DNA from: Ferroglobus sp964463865
GTDB lineage: Archaea > Halobacteriota > Archaeoglobi > Archaeoglobales > Archaeoglobaceae
NCBI GenBank assembly: GCA_964463865.1
Contig: CAYXDX010000015.1
Span: 1 to 29,114, forward strand
Direction: 5' to 3'
Length of the DNA stretch: 29,114 nucleotides
The position numbers and the translations under genes were made by a program. Of this stretch, positions 7,070 to 13,418 are shown one piece after another. The notes beneath the pieces are model-generated. The model did no database searches. It worked only from the letters and a program-made list of their open reading frames with translations, and was not told the DNA's origin. Every line of letters starts with the position of its first letter. Positions within the stretch are counted from its first letter, which is position 1.

Positions 7070-7717
7070 TTGCTTCGAAAAATCGCGAGTGTGGTTCGCG
7101 TAAGCGACGTCGTGAACTACTTAAGGTGCCCGAGACTTTCATACTTTTCCATACACTCGCCGGAAGACTTTCCGAGCGAGTTAAAAGCTGCAAGAGAGAT
7201 ATTCCTCAGTTTGAGAAAAGGTCTCGGCTACGAGTGGGCTTACGAGAGGTTCTCGACCCTCTATCCTGACTCGAGAGACGTTTTCGTCGAGGCTTCGCAA
7301 AAGTTCGTGCTTTCCGATGAGCTCGAAAAACTGAAGCCGGTGGAGTGGGAAAAGCACTTCTACTCGGAAAAGCTGGGGTTGAGAGGAACGATAGACGAAG
7401 TCCACGAAAGTTCGTTTCTCTGGGTGTCGCTGAGAGTCCCAAAGAAAGAGAGATTCGAGGACAAGATAAAAGCTGCTTGTTACTCTCTTCTATCAGGAAT
7501 CCAGAAAGCCTACATATACTACTGCTACGACGGAAAGCTGAAAAGAGTGGAGTTCGGAAGGAGGGAGAAGTACAACGCTCTCAGAATAATAGAAAAAGTA
7601 AAAAAGGTCGAAAAGGGTTTGCTGCCCGAAAGAAAGGAGAGTTACCTGTGCGAGAAGTGTAGGTTCAGGAGTTCGTGCTTCGAAAGAAAGTCAACCTTCG
7701 CCTCCAAGTTTCTTTAA
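7070..7717 (+). CDS. Solitary Cas4-like (DUF83) iron-sulfur protein, active site altered
   Basis: 215 residues with a Cas4/RecB-like layout. An N-terminal cysteine lies in 'YLRCPRLSYF' (Cys20), and a C-terminal triad Cys194, Cys197, Cys203 sits in 'YLCEKCRFRSSCFE'; together they are the four ligands of the Cas4 [4Fe-4S] cluster. Between them 'GTIDEV' (106-111) supplies the metal-binding Asp109. The expected ExK pair, about ten residues later, reads 'SLR' (120-122), so nuclease activity is doubtful. No CRISPR array or other cas gene is present. Start is uncertain: TTG 7070 or GTG 7091, neither with a ribosome-binding site. The 3' end overlaps the convergent QueG-like gene by 27 bp. Confidence 0.7.
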   Translation: MLRKIASVVRVSDVVNYLRCPRLSYFSIHSPEDFPSELKAAREIFLSLRKGLGYEWAYERFSTLYPDSRDVFVEASQKFVLSDELEKLKPVEWEKHFYSEKLGLRGTIDEVHESSFLWVSLRVPKKERFEDKIKAACYSLLSGIQKAYIYYCYDGKLKRVEFGRREKYNALRIIEKVKKVEKGLLPERKESYLCEKCRFRSSCFERKSTFASKFL

Positions 7718-8377
7718 GCCAAACGGACACACCTTTATGCAGATTCCACAGATCAGCTCTCCAACGTCAGGATTCGTAGAGAACTCCTGCAGCTTCGCCG
7801 CGCATTTCTCGACGTCAAGGACGTCTTCTCTCTTTGGGTAGTCTTCGAACTCCACGCCCTTCAGAGCTTTAGCGACGCACGAGTCCACGCACCTCCTACA
7901 CTTTCCGCACTTGTTCTTCACCGGTTCTCCAGCTTCGAGCGGCATGTCCGTGAGGATCGTCGCGAGCCTCACTCTCGGTCCAAACTCTTCCGTTACGAGC
8001 AGAAGCGACTTTCCGATCCACCCAACGCCAGACGCTCTCGCGATAGCTTTGTGAGAAACGAAACTCCTCCAGTTAGAGTCTTTCAAAATTTTTGACGCCG
8101 GAATTGGAAGATCTCTGTATCCTCTCCTTTCTATTTCCCTGCTCAGGGCGAACGTGATCCTGTCGAGGAGCTGGTTCGCCACGGCATAGTGCCTCGCGTA
8201 AAGCGGCATCGTAACTGGCAGGTTGTCGAAAATTGCGTCGCTAAGCTTCACGCCGATAACGATTCCTCTGCTAAACCCTTCGAACAGGTTTTCGGGAATC
8301 GTCGGGTAGTCTCTAATCAAGTCGAGGTCTGCAACGCCGAAGATGTCAGCTCCGAGCCGTTTCGCAAGTTCTTCCAT
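7691..8377 (-). CDS. QueG-like (DUF1730) iron-sulfur reductase, short form
   Basis: 228 residues, related to epoxyqueuosine reductase QueG, a cobalamin- and [4Fe-4S]-dependent enzyme. Seen: 'SHKAIARASGVGWIGKSLLLVTEEFGPRVRLATILTD' (about 108-144), typical of QueG. Eight cysteines follow in a two-cluster pattern: Cys157, 160, 163, 167, then Cys192, and Cys210, 213, 217. It lacks the C-terminal region of bacterial QueG (350-380 aa), and archaea make archaeosine rather than queuosine, so the substrate is unknown. It is divergent from cobS-cobY, which fits a cobalamin-using enzyme; that link is inference. ATG start without Shine-Dalgarno; a TATA-like box lies at 8396-8406. Confidence 0.75.
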   Translation of the reverse strand: MEELAKRLGADIFGVADLDLIRDYPTIPENLFEGFSRGIVIGVKLSDAIFDNLPVTMPLYARHYAVANQLLDRITFALSREIERRGYRDLPIPASKILKDSNWRSFVSHKAIARASGVGWIGKSLLLVTEEFGPRVRLATILTDMPLEAGEPVKNKCGKCRRCVDSCVAKALKGVEFEDYPKREDVLDVEKCAAKLQEFSTNPDVGELICGICIKVCPFGLKKLGGEG

Positions 8378-8395
8378 GGTGTAGATGTCGCCAGT

Positions 8396-8406
8396 TTAAC
8401 TTAAAA
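8396..8406 (-). promoter_or_regulatory. TATA-like box for the QueG-like gene
   Basis: The minus strand reads TTTTAAGTTAAA-like sequence centred about 24 nt before the ATG at 8377. This fits a leaderless transcript, since no ribosome-binding site is visible in the leader. Confidence 0.35.
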
Positions 8407-8422
8407 CGTTTCGACAAAAAAG

Positions 8423-8434
8423 TAATTAATAATT
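8423..8434 (+). promoter_or_regulatory. TATA-like box for cobS
   Basis: TAATTAATAATT is centred about 23 nt before the GTG at 8451. No Shine-Dalgarno motif is present, again suggesting a leaderless message. The 73-bp divergent region 8378-8450 therefore appears to hold two back-to-back promoters. I see no cobalamin riboswitch, and the space is too short for one. Confidence 0.35.
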
Positions 8435-8450
8435 CCGAGTTTCTCCTTTC

Positions 8451-9143
8451 GTGAAAGCGCTGACAGGGTCGCTCGGATTTCTCTCCACGCTACCGATCGG
8501 AAACGACGAAGCTCACTTCAACTCGTTCGTCAGGAACCTCTGGATAATGCCCCTAACGGGAATCGTCCTCGGTCTTTTAATGTTCGCAACGTCTTTGCTC
8601 CTCAAATCTGCAGGCTTCGAAGAGCTTGCGTTCGTCTCCTACTTTTTAATCGAAGGTGTAAACCACGTGGACGGGCTTTCAGATTTTTCGGACTCCATCT
8701 TCGCGAAGGACAAGGTTAAAGCGCTGAAAGATACGAAAGTTGGAGTGGGAGGTGTCGTAGCCACAGTCTCCTTCGTCTTAGTCATTTACTCTGCCTTCGA
8801 AACGAGAAACAATTTGGAGCTACTGATGAAGCTCGTCCTCGCCCAGTGCTTCGCGAAAACCTCTATGCTACACCTCCTCTTGAGGAACGAGGTTGCCTGG
8901 GAGGGAATGGCGAAAGTTTTCAAGGAAAACGTAAGAAGTCGCGACGCTCTCGGCTACGTGTTTCCGGCAGCCTTAACGATCCTCTTCTCAACCCACTATC
9001 CGAAGTTCCTGCTCTCTCCGATACTGTTTTTGTTAGCTACGGCGATGGTCGAAGCTTATTCCAGAAAGAACTTTGGAGGGATTAACGGAGACGTCCTCGG
9101 CGCCACTAACTGCATAGTCTTCGCGCTGGTGGTGTCCGTATGA
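8451..9143 (+). CDS. cobS: Adenosylcobinamide-GDP ribazoletransferase (cobalamin synthase)
   Basis: Joins adenosylcobinamide-GDP with alpha-ribazole (or its phosphate) in the last stage of cobalamin synthesis, in the membrane. 230 residues with several hydrophobic segments (about 33-52, 102-116, 165-195). Family signatures are visible: 'GVNHVDGLSDFSD' (69-81), the Asp-rich metal/nucleotide motif, then 'ALKDTKVGVGG' (91-101) and the C-terminal 'GGINGDVLGATN'. The start is GTG at 8451 under a TATA-like box. Its stop overlaps the cobY start by 4 bp (ATGA). cobS and cobY act in consecutive steps of nucleotide-loop assembly. Confidence 0.94.
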   Translation: MKALTGSLGFLSTLPIGNDEAHFNSFVRNLWIMPLTGIVLGLLMFATSLLLKSAGFEELAFVSYFLIEGVNHVDGLSDFSDSIFAKDKVKALKDTKVGVGGVVATVSFVLVIYSAFETRNNLELLMKLVLAQCFAKTSMLHLLLRNEVAWEGMAKVFKENVRSRDALGYVFPAALTILFSTHYPKFLLSPILFLLATAMVEAYSRKNFGGINGDVLGATNCIVFALVVSV

Positions 9144-9679
9144 TCGCGATCGTAATGTGCGGCGGTAGGGGAAGTCGCCTCGGGTTCGTCGAAAAGCCCA
9201 TGATAGAAGTGAACGGCGTAAAGCTGATCGATTTCGCAGTAGACGAAATAAGCCTCGCGGAGCTGGAGGGAATTTTCGTCACCTCTCCTTACACTCGCGA
9301 GACCGAGAGGTATCTGCGAAGCATAGGAGCGGAGGTGCACAGGGGTAAAGGAAAAGGATACATGGAAGACCTCAGCGAAGCTGTTCGCGAGTTCGGGTTG
9401 GTAGAACCCGTGCTTACGCTAAACGCTGACCTGTATTACTTCAGAAGGGGCGTCGTGAGAGACGTTCTAACGGCTTACCTGAAGACGAGTTCGCGCGCTC
9501 TGAAAACCGCTTACGAAAACGGCAGACTCGTGGGAATAAACGTGTTCGACCCGTTTTTCGGTGAACAGGAAGAAGAAACATATATTATCAGGAGAGACGA
9601 AGTTCTGAACATAGACACTCCAGACGACCTGAGGGAGTTAAAATGGACGAGTTTTTCGAGAAGAGGAGGAGACTCGTAG
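9140..9679 (+). CDS. cobY: Adenosylcobinamide-phosphate guanylyltransferase (archaeal CobY)
   Basis: Transfers GMP from GTP to adenosylcobinamide phosphate, giving the GDP-activated substrate of CobS. Archaea use CobY in place of bacterial CobU. 179 residues with a nucleotidyltransferase (MobA-like) fold: the GTP-binding N-terminus 'MIAIVMCGGRGSRLG', then 'EKPMIEVNGVKLIDFAVDEI' and the acidic metal site 'VLTLNADLYYF'. It overlaps cobS by 4 bp. The last ~12 codons overlap the pcm start by 37 bp, and the terminal 'TSFSRRGGDS' looks like a non-conserved tail produced by that overlap. Confidence 0.9.
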   Translation: MIAIVMCGGRGSRLGFVEKPMIEVNGVKLIDFAVDEISLAELEGIFVTSPYTRETERYLRSIGAEVHRGKGKGYMEDLSEAVREFGLVEPVLTLNADLYYFRRGVVRDVLTAYLKTSSRALKTAYENGRLVGINVFDPFFGEQEEETYIIRRDEVLNIDTPDDLRELKWTSFSRRGGDS

Positions 9680-10290
9680 AAAGACTGAAAAAAGAGCTCA
9701 GAATCAGCGAAAAAGTAGCTCAGGCCATGCTCAAAGTCCCGAGACACCTGTTCGTTCCTCCAGAATACAGAAAAGAGGCTTACAACGACTACCCCCTTCC
9801 GATAGGATACGACCAGACGATCAGCGCACCGCACATGGTCGCAATCATGTGCGAGCTCTTGGACCTCGAGGAGGGAATGAAGGTTCTTGAGGTCGGAACG
9901 GGAAGTGGTTACCACGCGGCTGTCGTCGCGGAGATCGTAGGGAAGAGTGGCAGAGTCGCTACGATAGAGCGCGTTCAAGAGCTCGCCAAAAGGGCTGAAG
10001 AAGTTCTCAGATCCCTCGGATACGACAACGTGAAAGTCGTCGTCGGGGACGGTAGCGAGGGCTACGAAGAGGAAGCTCCTTACGACAGGATATACGTCAC
10101 CGCTTCGGCTCCAGACGTCCCTCCTCCGCTCATCGAACAGCTCAAACCCGGAGGGAAAATGGTCATACCGATAGGGAACTTCAGCCAGTATCTCTACCTC
10201 GTCGAGAAAAAGAACGGAAAAGTCGAAAAGAGGAACATGGGTCCCGTCAGGTTCGTTCCCTTAATAGGCAGGTTCGGTTTCAAAGACTGA
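9643..10290 (+). CDS. pcm: Protein-L-isoaspartate O-methyltransferase
   Basis: Repairs isoaspartyl residues in aged proteins by SAM-dependent methylation, useful in thermophiles. 215 residues, the family's normal size. Seen: 'VPRHLFVPPEY' (35-45), the substrate-loop motif 'TISAPHMVAIMCELL' (about 62-76), SAM-binding motif I 'VLEVGTGSGYHAAVVA' (about 83-98), and 'PYDRIYVTASAPDVPPPLIEQLKPGG' (post-motifs). The ATG at 9643 is preceded by a GAGGGAG ribosome-binding site within the end of cobY, so it is the third gene of the cobS-cobY-pcm unit. Confidence 0.96.
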   Translation: MDEFFEKRRRLVERLKKELRISEKVAQAMLKVPRHLFVPPEYRKEAYNDYPLPIGYDQTISAPHMVAIMCELLDLEEGMKVLEVGTGSGYHAAVVAEIVGKSGRVATIERVQELAKRAEEVLRSLGYDNVKVVVGDGSEGYEEEAPYDRIYVTASAPDVPPPLIEQLKPGGKMVIPIGNFSQYLYLVEKKNGKVEKRNMGPVRFVPLIGRFGFKD

Positions 10291-10302
10291 GCGTCAGGAA
10301 AA

Positions 10303-10309
10303 TTTTAAA
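10303..10309 (+). promoter_or_regulatory. TATA box for the MNT-HEPN operon
   Basis: TTTTAAA is centred about 27 nt before the GTG at 10333, with no Shine-Dalgarno upstream of that GTG. The expected transcript start is at the start codon (leaderless). Confidence 0.45.
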
Positions 10310-10332
10310 GCTATAGAAAGAGAGATTGACCT

Positions 10333-10752
10333 GTGATTGAGAACGTAGTAAGAGAGGCCAGAAGAGATTTTAAAGAGTTCGCCGACGAGTGCATGGGCAT
10401 ACTGCTTTACGGATCCTACGCCAGAGGGGATTGCTCGTCAAGAAGCGACATCGATATATGTGTGGTAAAACCAGCTGCAGAAACTTTCAAAAGGATGCTC
10501 GAGAAGTTGGGAGGGAAATACGATCTGAAAGTTTTTGAGGAGCTCCCGCTGTTCGTCAGAGTTGACATAGTGAAAAACCACGTCAGGATTTACGCCAAGG
10601 ACGAGATAGACCTCTACTTCTACAGGGTTCTCAAGGTCTGGAAAGATATGGAACACAGAATTAAAGAGAACGCATTCAAAAACGTTGAGGAGAAAATTAG
10701 GAACAGAGGGAGGTGGCTAAATGCGAAAAAAGAGATACTTGGAAAAGCTTGA
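10333..10752 (+). CDS. MNT-type nucleotidyltransferase antitoxin (MntA-like)
   Basis: 139 residues. A minimal nucleotidyltransferase with the full GSx10DxD motif: Gly27-Ser28 in 'LLYGSYARGD', Asp39 and Asp41 in 'SDIDICVV', and a likely third Asp in 'LFVRVDIVKN'. In MntA-HepT modules this enzyme adds AMP units to a tyrosine of the HEPN toxin and so silences it. The motif is intact here, so it should be an active antitoxin. The start is GTG at 10333. Its 3' end overlaps the HEPN gene by 32 bp, as is usual for this module. Function is inferred from motifs and pairing. Confidence 0.85.
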   Translation: MIENVVREARRDFKEFADECMGILLYGSYARGDCSSRSDIDICVVKPAAETFKRMLEKLGGKYDLKVFEELPLFVRVDIVKNHVRIYAKDEIDLYFYRVLKVWKDMEHRIKENAFKNVEEKIRNRGRWLNAKKEILGKA

Positions 10753-11128
10753 GTGGTTGGAGAGGGAAGTTTCTTTTCTTTCCGAGCACTCGATCGTAGA
10801 CGAAGTTACCAAGAGAGCCGTTCTGTATTCTATACTAACTGCTGTAGAGTCCGTGATGGACATAGTAGCCATGCTCGTAAAAGACGTCGGATTGAACGTC
10901 GAAGACGACTATACGAATATATCTAAGCTCGTCCAGGAAGGAATAATTAGCGAAGATGATGCCGCTCTGCTCAGAAGATTCAACGGGCTGCGTAACGCCA
11001 TAGCACACCACTACAACCACCTTGACTTAAAAAAAGTCGTAGAGGCGACGAGCTACGTAAACGAACTTTACGATGTTGCTATCAAGCTCGTGAAGGTAGC
11101 CGAGAAGTTGCTGGAGCAGAAGGAGTAG
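10721..11128 (+). CDS. HEPN ribonuclease toxin (HepT/DUF86-like)
   Basis: 135-residue helical HEPN-domain protein. The catalytic Rx4HxY motif is present as 'RNAIAHHY' (Arg91, His96, Tyr98); the Arg and His form the RNase site and the Tyr is the residue AMPylated in characterised HepT proteins. A strong GGGAGGTGG ribosome-binding site lies 4-5 bases before ATG 10721, inside the MNT gene. That may ensure toxin translation is coupled to antitoxin. An intact, probably active toxin is inferred. It ends 32 bp before the alanine dehydrogenase gene. Confidence 0.85.
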   Translation: MRKKRYLEKLEWLEREVSFLSEHSIVDEVTKRAVLYSILTAVESVMDIVAMLVKDVGLNVEDDYTNISKLVQEGIISEDDAALLRRFNGLRNAIAHHYNHLDLKKVVEATSYVNELYDVAIKLVKVAEKLLEQKE

Positions 11129-11129
11129 G

Positions 11130-11138
11130 GTTTATAAA
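11130..11138 (+). promoter_or_regulatory. TATA box for alanine dehydrogenase gene
   Basis: GTTTATAAA is centred about 27 nt upstream of the ATG at 11161, one of the clearest TATA boxes of the window. The leader is A/T-rich (AAATTTTTTT) with no Shine-Dalgarno, consistent with a leaderless message. Confidence 0.55.
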
Positions 11139-11160
11139 CTTCGATCTCGAAAATTTTTTT

Positions 11161-12117
11161 ATGGAAACTCTGATTCTCACGAAAAAAGACGTTGAAAATC
11201 TTCTCACTATGCGCGAGACCATAGAAGCTGTTGAAAGAGCGTTCAGGCTCCACGGAGAAGGAAAAACTCAGATGCCGCCTAAAATTTACCTCAACTTCGA
11301 AGAAGGAGATCTAAGAGCGATGCCCGCCTACTTGGACGGGAAGGCTGGTGTGAAGTGGGTAAACTCGCACCCGAAAAATCCCGAAAAGGGGTTGCCCACG
11401 GTGATGGCCGTCCTAATTTACAACGACCCCTCCACAGGCTTTCCGCTCGCGATAATGGACGCGACGCACATAACCAACATGAGGACTGGAGCCGCTGGCG
11501 CAGTAGCCGTAAAGTTCCTCGCACCGAAGGACGCTCGCGTTTTCGGTTTCGTCGGAGCGGGAGTCCAGGCGAGGTTTCAGCTGCTGGCGATTAAAGAGGT
11601 CGCAGACGTGGAGAGAGTGAAAGTCTACGACGTAAAGGAGAGCGCGGCGAAAACGTTCGCAGAGTTCTCCAGGAGTCTGGGGGTGGAGGCAGAAGTAACC
11701 TCGATTCGCGACGTATGTAAGTGCGACGTTCTCGTAACCACGACGCCGAGCAGAGAACCAATCGTCAAAGCCGAGTGGCTGGAAGCGAAGCACGTAAACG
11801 CGATAGGGGCTGACGCTCCGGGAAAGCAAGAGCTCGAAGACGAGGTCATAGTGAGAGCTAAGGTGATAGTAGACGACGTCGAACAGGCGACGCACAGCGG
11901 CGAAATAAACGTTCCCATATCGAAGGGTCTGATTAGGCCAGAAGACATCTACGCAACCCTCGGCGAGGTCGTCGCCGGGGTGAAGAAAGGAAGAGAGGGA
12001 GACGAACTGACGATTTTCGACTCTACGGGGCTCGCAATTCAGGACGTCGCTACGGCGTCGGTGGTTTACGAAAAAGCCGTAAAAGAGGGAGTCGGGATTC
12101 GACTGAGGCTGTTCTGA
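11161..12117 (+). CDS. ala: Alanine dehydrogenase (ornithine cyclodeaminase/mu-crystallin family)
   Basis: 318 residues of the OCD/mu-crystallin family. It closely resembles the Archaeoglobus fulgidus enzyme shown to be an NAD-dependent L-alanine dehydrogenase, interconverting alanine and pyruvate plus ammonia. Substrate-site residues Arg52 ('LRAMPAYL'), Lys65 ('VKWVNSHP') and Arg108 ('NMRTGAAGA') are present. The Rossmann motif 'GFVGAGVQA' is at 129-137 and a C-terminal 'IFDSTGLAIQD' is typical. Ornithine cyclodeaminase or another imine reductase of the same family remains possible. The stop TGA shares one base with the next gene's ATG (TGATG), implying coupled translation. Confidence 0.85.
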   Translation: METLILTKKDVENLLTMRETIEAVERAFRLHGEGKTQMPPKIYLNFEEGDLRAMPAYLDGKAGVKWVNSHPKNPEKGLPTVMAVLIYNDPSTGFPLAIMDATHITNMRTGAAGAVAVKFLAPKDARVFGFVGAGVQARFQLLAIKEVADVERVKVYDVKESAAKTFAEFSRSLGVEAEVTSIRDVCKCDVLVTTTPSREPIVKAEWLEAKHVNAIGADAPGKQELEDEVIVRAKVIVDDVEQATHSGEINVPISKGLIRPEDIYATLGEVVAGVKKGREGDELTIFDSTGLAIQDVATASVVYEKAVKEGVGIRLRLF

Positions 12118-12782
12118 TGAAGCTGGCAGCATTCATCTCCGGCGGTAAAGACTCGATGCTGGCACTACACAGAGCCTCTGAAGAGGACGAAATAGCCTGC
12201 CTAATTTCCGTTCAGCCGACGAATCCAGACTCGTTCATGTTTCACACTGTAAACGTCAACCTCGTCGACTACATAGCCGCATGCCTCGAAAAACCGCTCT
12301 ACAAGATCTTCGTGTCCGGAGAGGAGGAGGTAGAGGTCGAAGAGGTTTCGAAAGCTCTCGAAAACCTGAAGGTCGACGGAATAGTCATAGGGGGTATAGA
12401 GAGCGAATACCAGAGGAAGAGGTTCAAGAAAATTTGCGATGAAAACGGGCTGGAGCTCGTGGCACCCCTCTGGAAGGAGGATCCGGAGAAAATTCTCAAG
12501 GAAGTTTCGGAGAAGTTCGAGGCTATCATCGTCAAGGTCTCTGCCGAAGGTCTCGACGATAGCTGGCTCGGAAGGAGGATAGACCGCGAAGCTTACGAAG
12601 AGCTCTTAAAACTCCGCGAAAGGTTCGGGATTCACCCGGCCGGCGAGGGTGGAGAATTCGAAACGCTCGTTCTCGATGCACCGCTCTACAAGAAAAAACT
12701 CGAACCAGTGGATTATGAAATCGTTAAAGATGGTTTGTCAAGATCGCTAATAATTAAAAAAATCGAACTAAAAAGAAAATAA
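12117..12782 (+). CDS. Dph6-like diphthine-ammonia ligase (ATP pyrophosphatase, PP-loop)
   Basis: 221 residues of the archaeal Dph6/MJ0570 family. The PP-loop 'SGGKDSMLALHRA' (9-21) binds ATP. The conserved core 'VIGGIESEYQRKRFKKICDENGLELVAPLWKEDP' and the C-terminal 'GIHPAGEGGEFETLVLDAPLY' are diagnostic. The family amidates diphthine on elongation factor 2, the last step of diphthamide synthesis; the assignment to this archaeal gene is by homology only. It follows the alanine dehydrogenase gene with a 1-base overlap and ends in an A-rich stretch before the superoxide reductase promoter. Confidence 0.88.
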   Translation: MKLAAFISGGKDSMLALHRASEEDEIACLISVQPTNPDSFMFHTVNVNLVDYIAACLEKPLYKIFVSGEEEVEVEEVSKALENLKVDGIVIGGIESEYQRKRFKKICDENGLELVAPLWKEDPEKILKEVSEKFEAIIVKVSAEGLDDSWLGRRIDREAYEELLKLRERFGIHPAGEGGEFETLVLDAPLYKKKLEPVDYEIVKDGLSRSLIIKKIELKRK

Positions 12783-12796
12783 TACTTAAGAGAAAG

Positions 12797-12806
12797 TTTT
12801 ATTTAT
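12797..12806 (+). promoter_or_regulatory. TATA box of the superoxide-reductase operon, with Shine-Dalgarno leader
   Basis: TTTTATTTAT lies about 38 nt before the ATG at 12840. Transcription should start near 12826-12828, giving a short leader that carries a strong GAGGTGGT ribosome-binding site (12829-12836). This differs from the leaderless starts elsewhere in the window and suggests high expression of the detoxification genes. Confidence 0.5.
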
Positions 12807-12839
12807 GCCCCTCGCAATGTTTCTAAATGAGGTGGTTCA

Positions 12840-13226
12840 ATGAGTCGTGAAGACGACCTGTTTTGCGGTGTAAACAGCGTTGTGGGTAAAAAAGTCGAAG
12901 ACATGAGCGAACTCGAAAAAAAGCACGCGCCAGTAATAACTGCTCCAGATAGAGTTAAGGCCGGAGAACCTTTCGAGGTGAAAGTTGAAACCGGAGTTTA
13001 CGTCAAGCACCCCAACGAATACGGTCACTACTTTTCGTGGATCGAAATCTGGCTCGACGAGACTTTCGTAGCAAGGTTCGACCTGCAGCCAGTTGTAAGC
13101 ACTCCGTCTGTCAGCCTGAAGATTACCGCACCGCACTCCCACGAAGGAAAGAGAAAGATTAAAGCCTTGGCTTTCTGTAATCTTCACGGTGTCTGGGAAA
13201 ACGTGAAGGAGGTAGAGGTGGAGTAG
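12840..13226 (+). CDS. sor: Superoxide reductase (one-iron, neelaredoxin type)
   Basis: Reduces superoxide to hydrogen peroxide without making oxygen, in the cytosol. 128 residues. The Fe(His)4Cys site is complete: His29, His57 and His63 ('VKHPNEYGHYFSWIEIW'), Cys113 and His116 ('CNLHGVWEN'). The usual Glu-Lys-His loop reads Glu26-Lys27-Lys28-His29, so the glutamate is one residue further from the histidine than in Pyrococcus or A. fulgidus neelaredoxin. There is no N-terminal desulforedoxin iron site; a short non-conserved N-terminal extension replaces it. Rubredoxin follows one base after the stop, the natural electron donor. Confidence 0.94.
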   Translation: MSREDDLFCGVNSVVGKKVEDMSELEKKHAPVITAPDRVKAGEPFEVKVETGVYVKHPNEYGHYFSWIEIWLDETFVARFDLQPVVSTPSVSLKITAPHSHEGKRKIKALAFCNLHGVWENVKEVEVE

Positions 13227-13227
13227 A

Positions 13228-13389
13228 ATGGCGAGGTATCAGTGCAAGGTTTGCGGATACGTGTACGACGAAGCCGAAGGAGATCCGGACAACGACATTC
13301 CTCCGGGAACCAAGTGGGAGGATTTGCCAGACGACTGGGTCTGTCCGGTCTGCGGTGCGAGTAAAGAGGACTTCGAAAAGATCGAATAA
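13228..13389 (+). CDS. rub: Rubredoxin
   Basis: 53-residue electron carrier with one Fe(Cys)4 centre: Cys6 and Cys9 in 'YQCKVCGYVYD', Cys39 and Cys42 in 'DWVCPVCGASKEDFE'. The conserved 'GDPDNDIPPGTKWEDLPDDWVCP' core is complete. The ATG lies one base after the superoxide reductase stop, with GGTGGAG (13216-13222) before it as ribosome-binding site. It can supply electrons both to superoxide reductase and to the flavodiiron protein that follows. A T-rich run at 13399-13405 after the stop may slow or partly terminate transcription before the next gene. Confidence 0.97.
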   Translation: MARYQCKVCGYVYDEAEGDPDNDIPPGTKWEDLPDDWVCPVCGASKEDFEKIE

Positions 13390-13418
13390 CTTTCTTTAAT
13401 TTTTTGGAGGTGTCGGAA

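Noticed and set aside
7070..8377. CRISPR-Cas locus around the Cas4-like gene
   Set aside because: No direct repeats of CRISPR type and no other cas gene are seen anywhere in the window.
7691..8377. Queuosine synthesis assignment for the QueG-like gene
   Set aside because: Archaea make archaeosine, no other que gene is nearby, and the protein lacks the C-terminal part of true QueG.
8378..8450. Cobalamin riboswitch ahead of cobS
   Set aside because: The divergent gap is only 73 bp, fully A/T-rich and taken by two TATA-like boxes; there is no room for the aptamer.
11413..12132. 239-aa minus-strand open frame opposite alanine dehydrogenase
   Set aside because: It is antisense to a fully conserved enzyme; the translation has no domain character.
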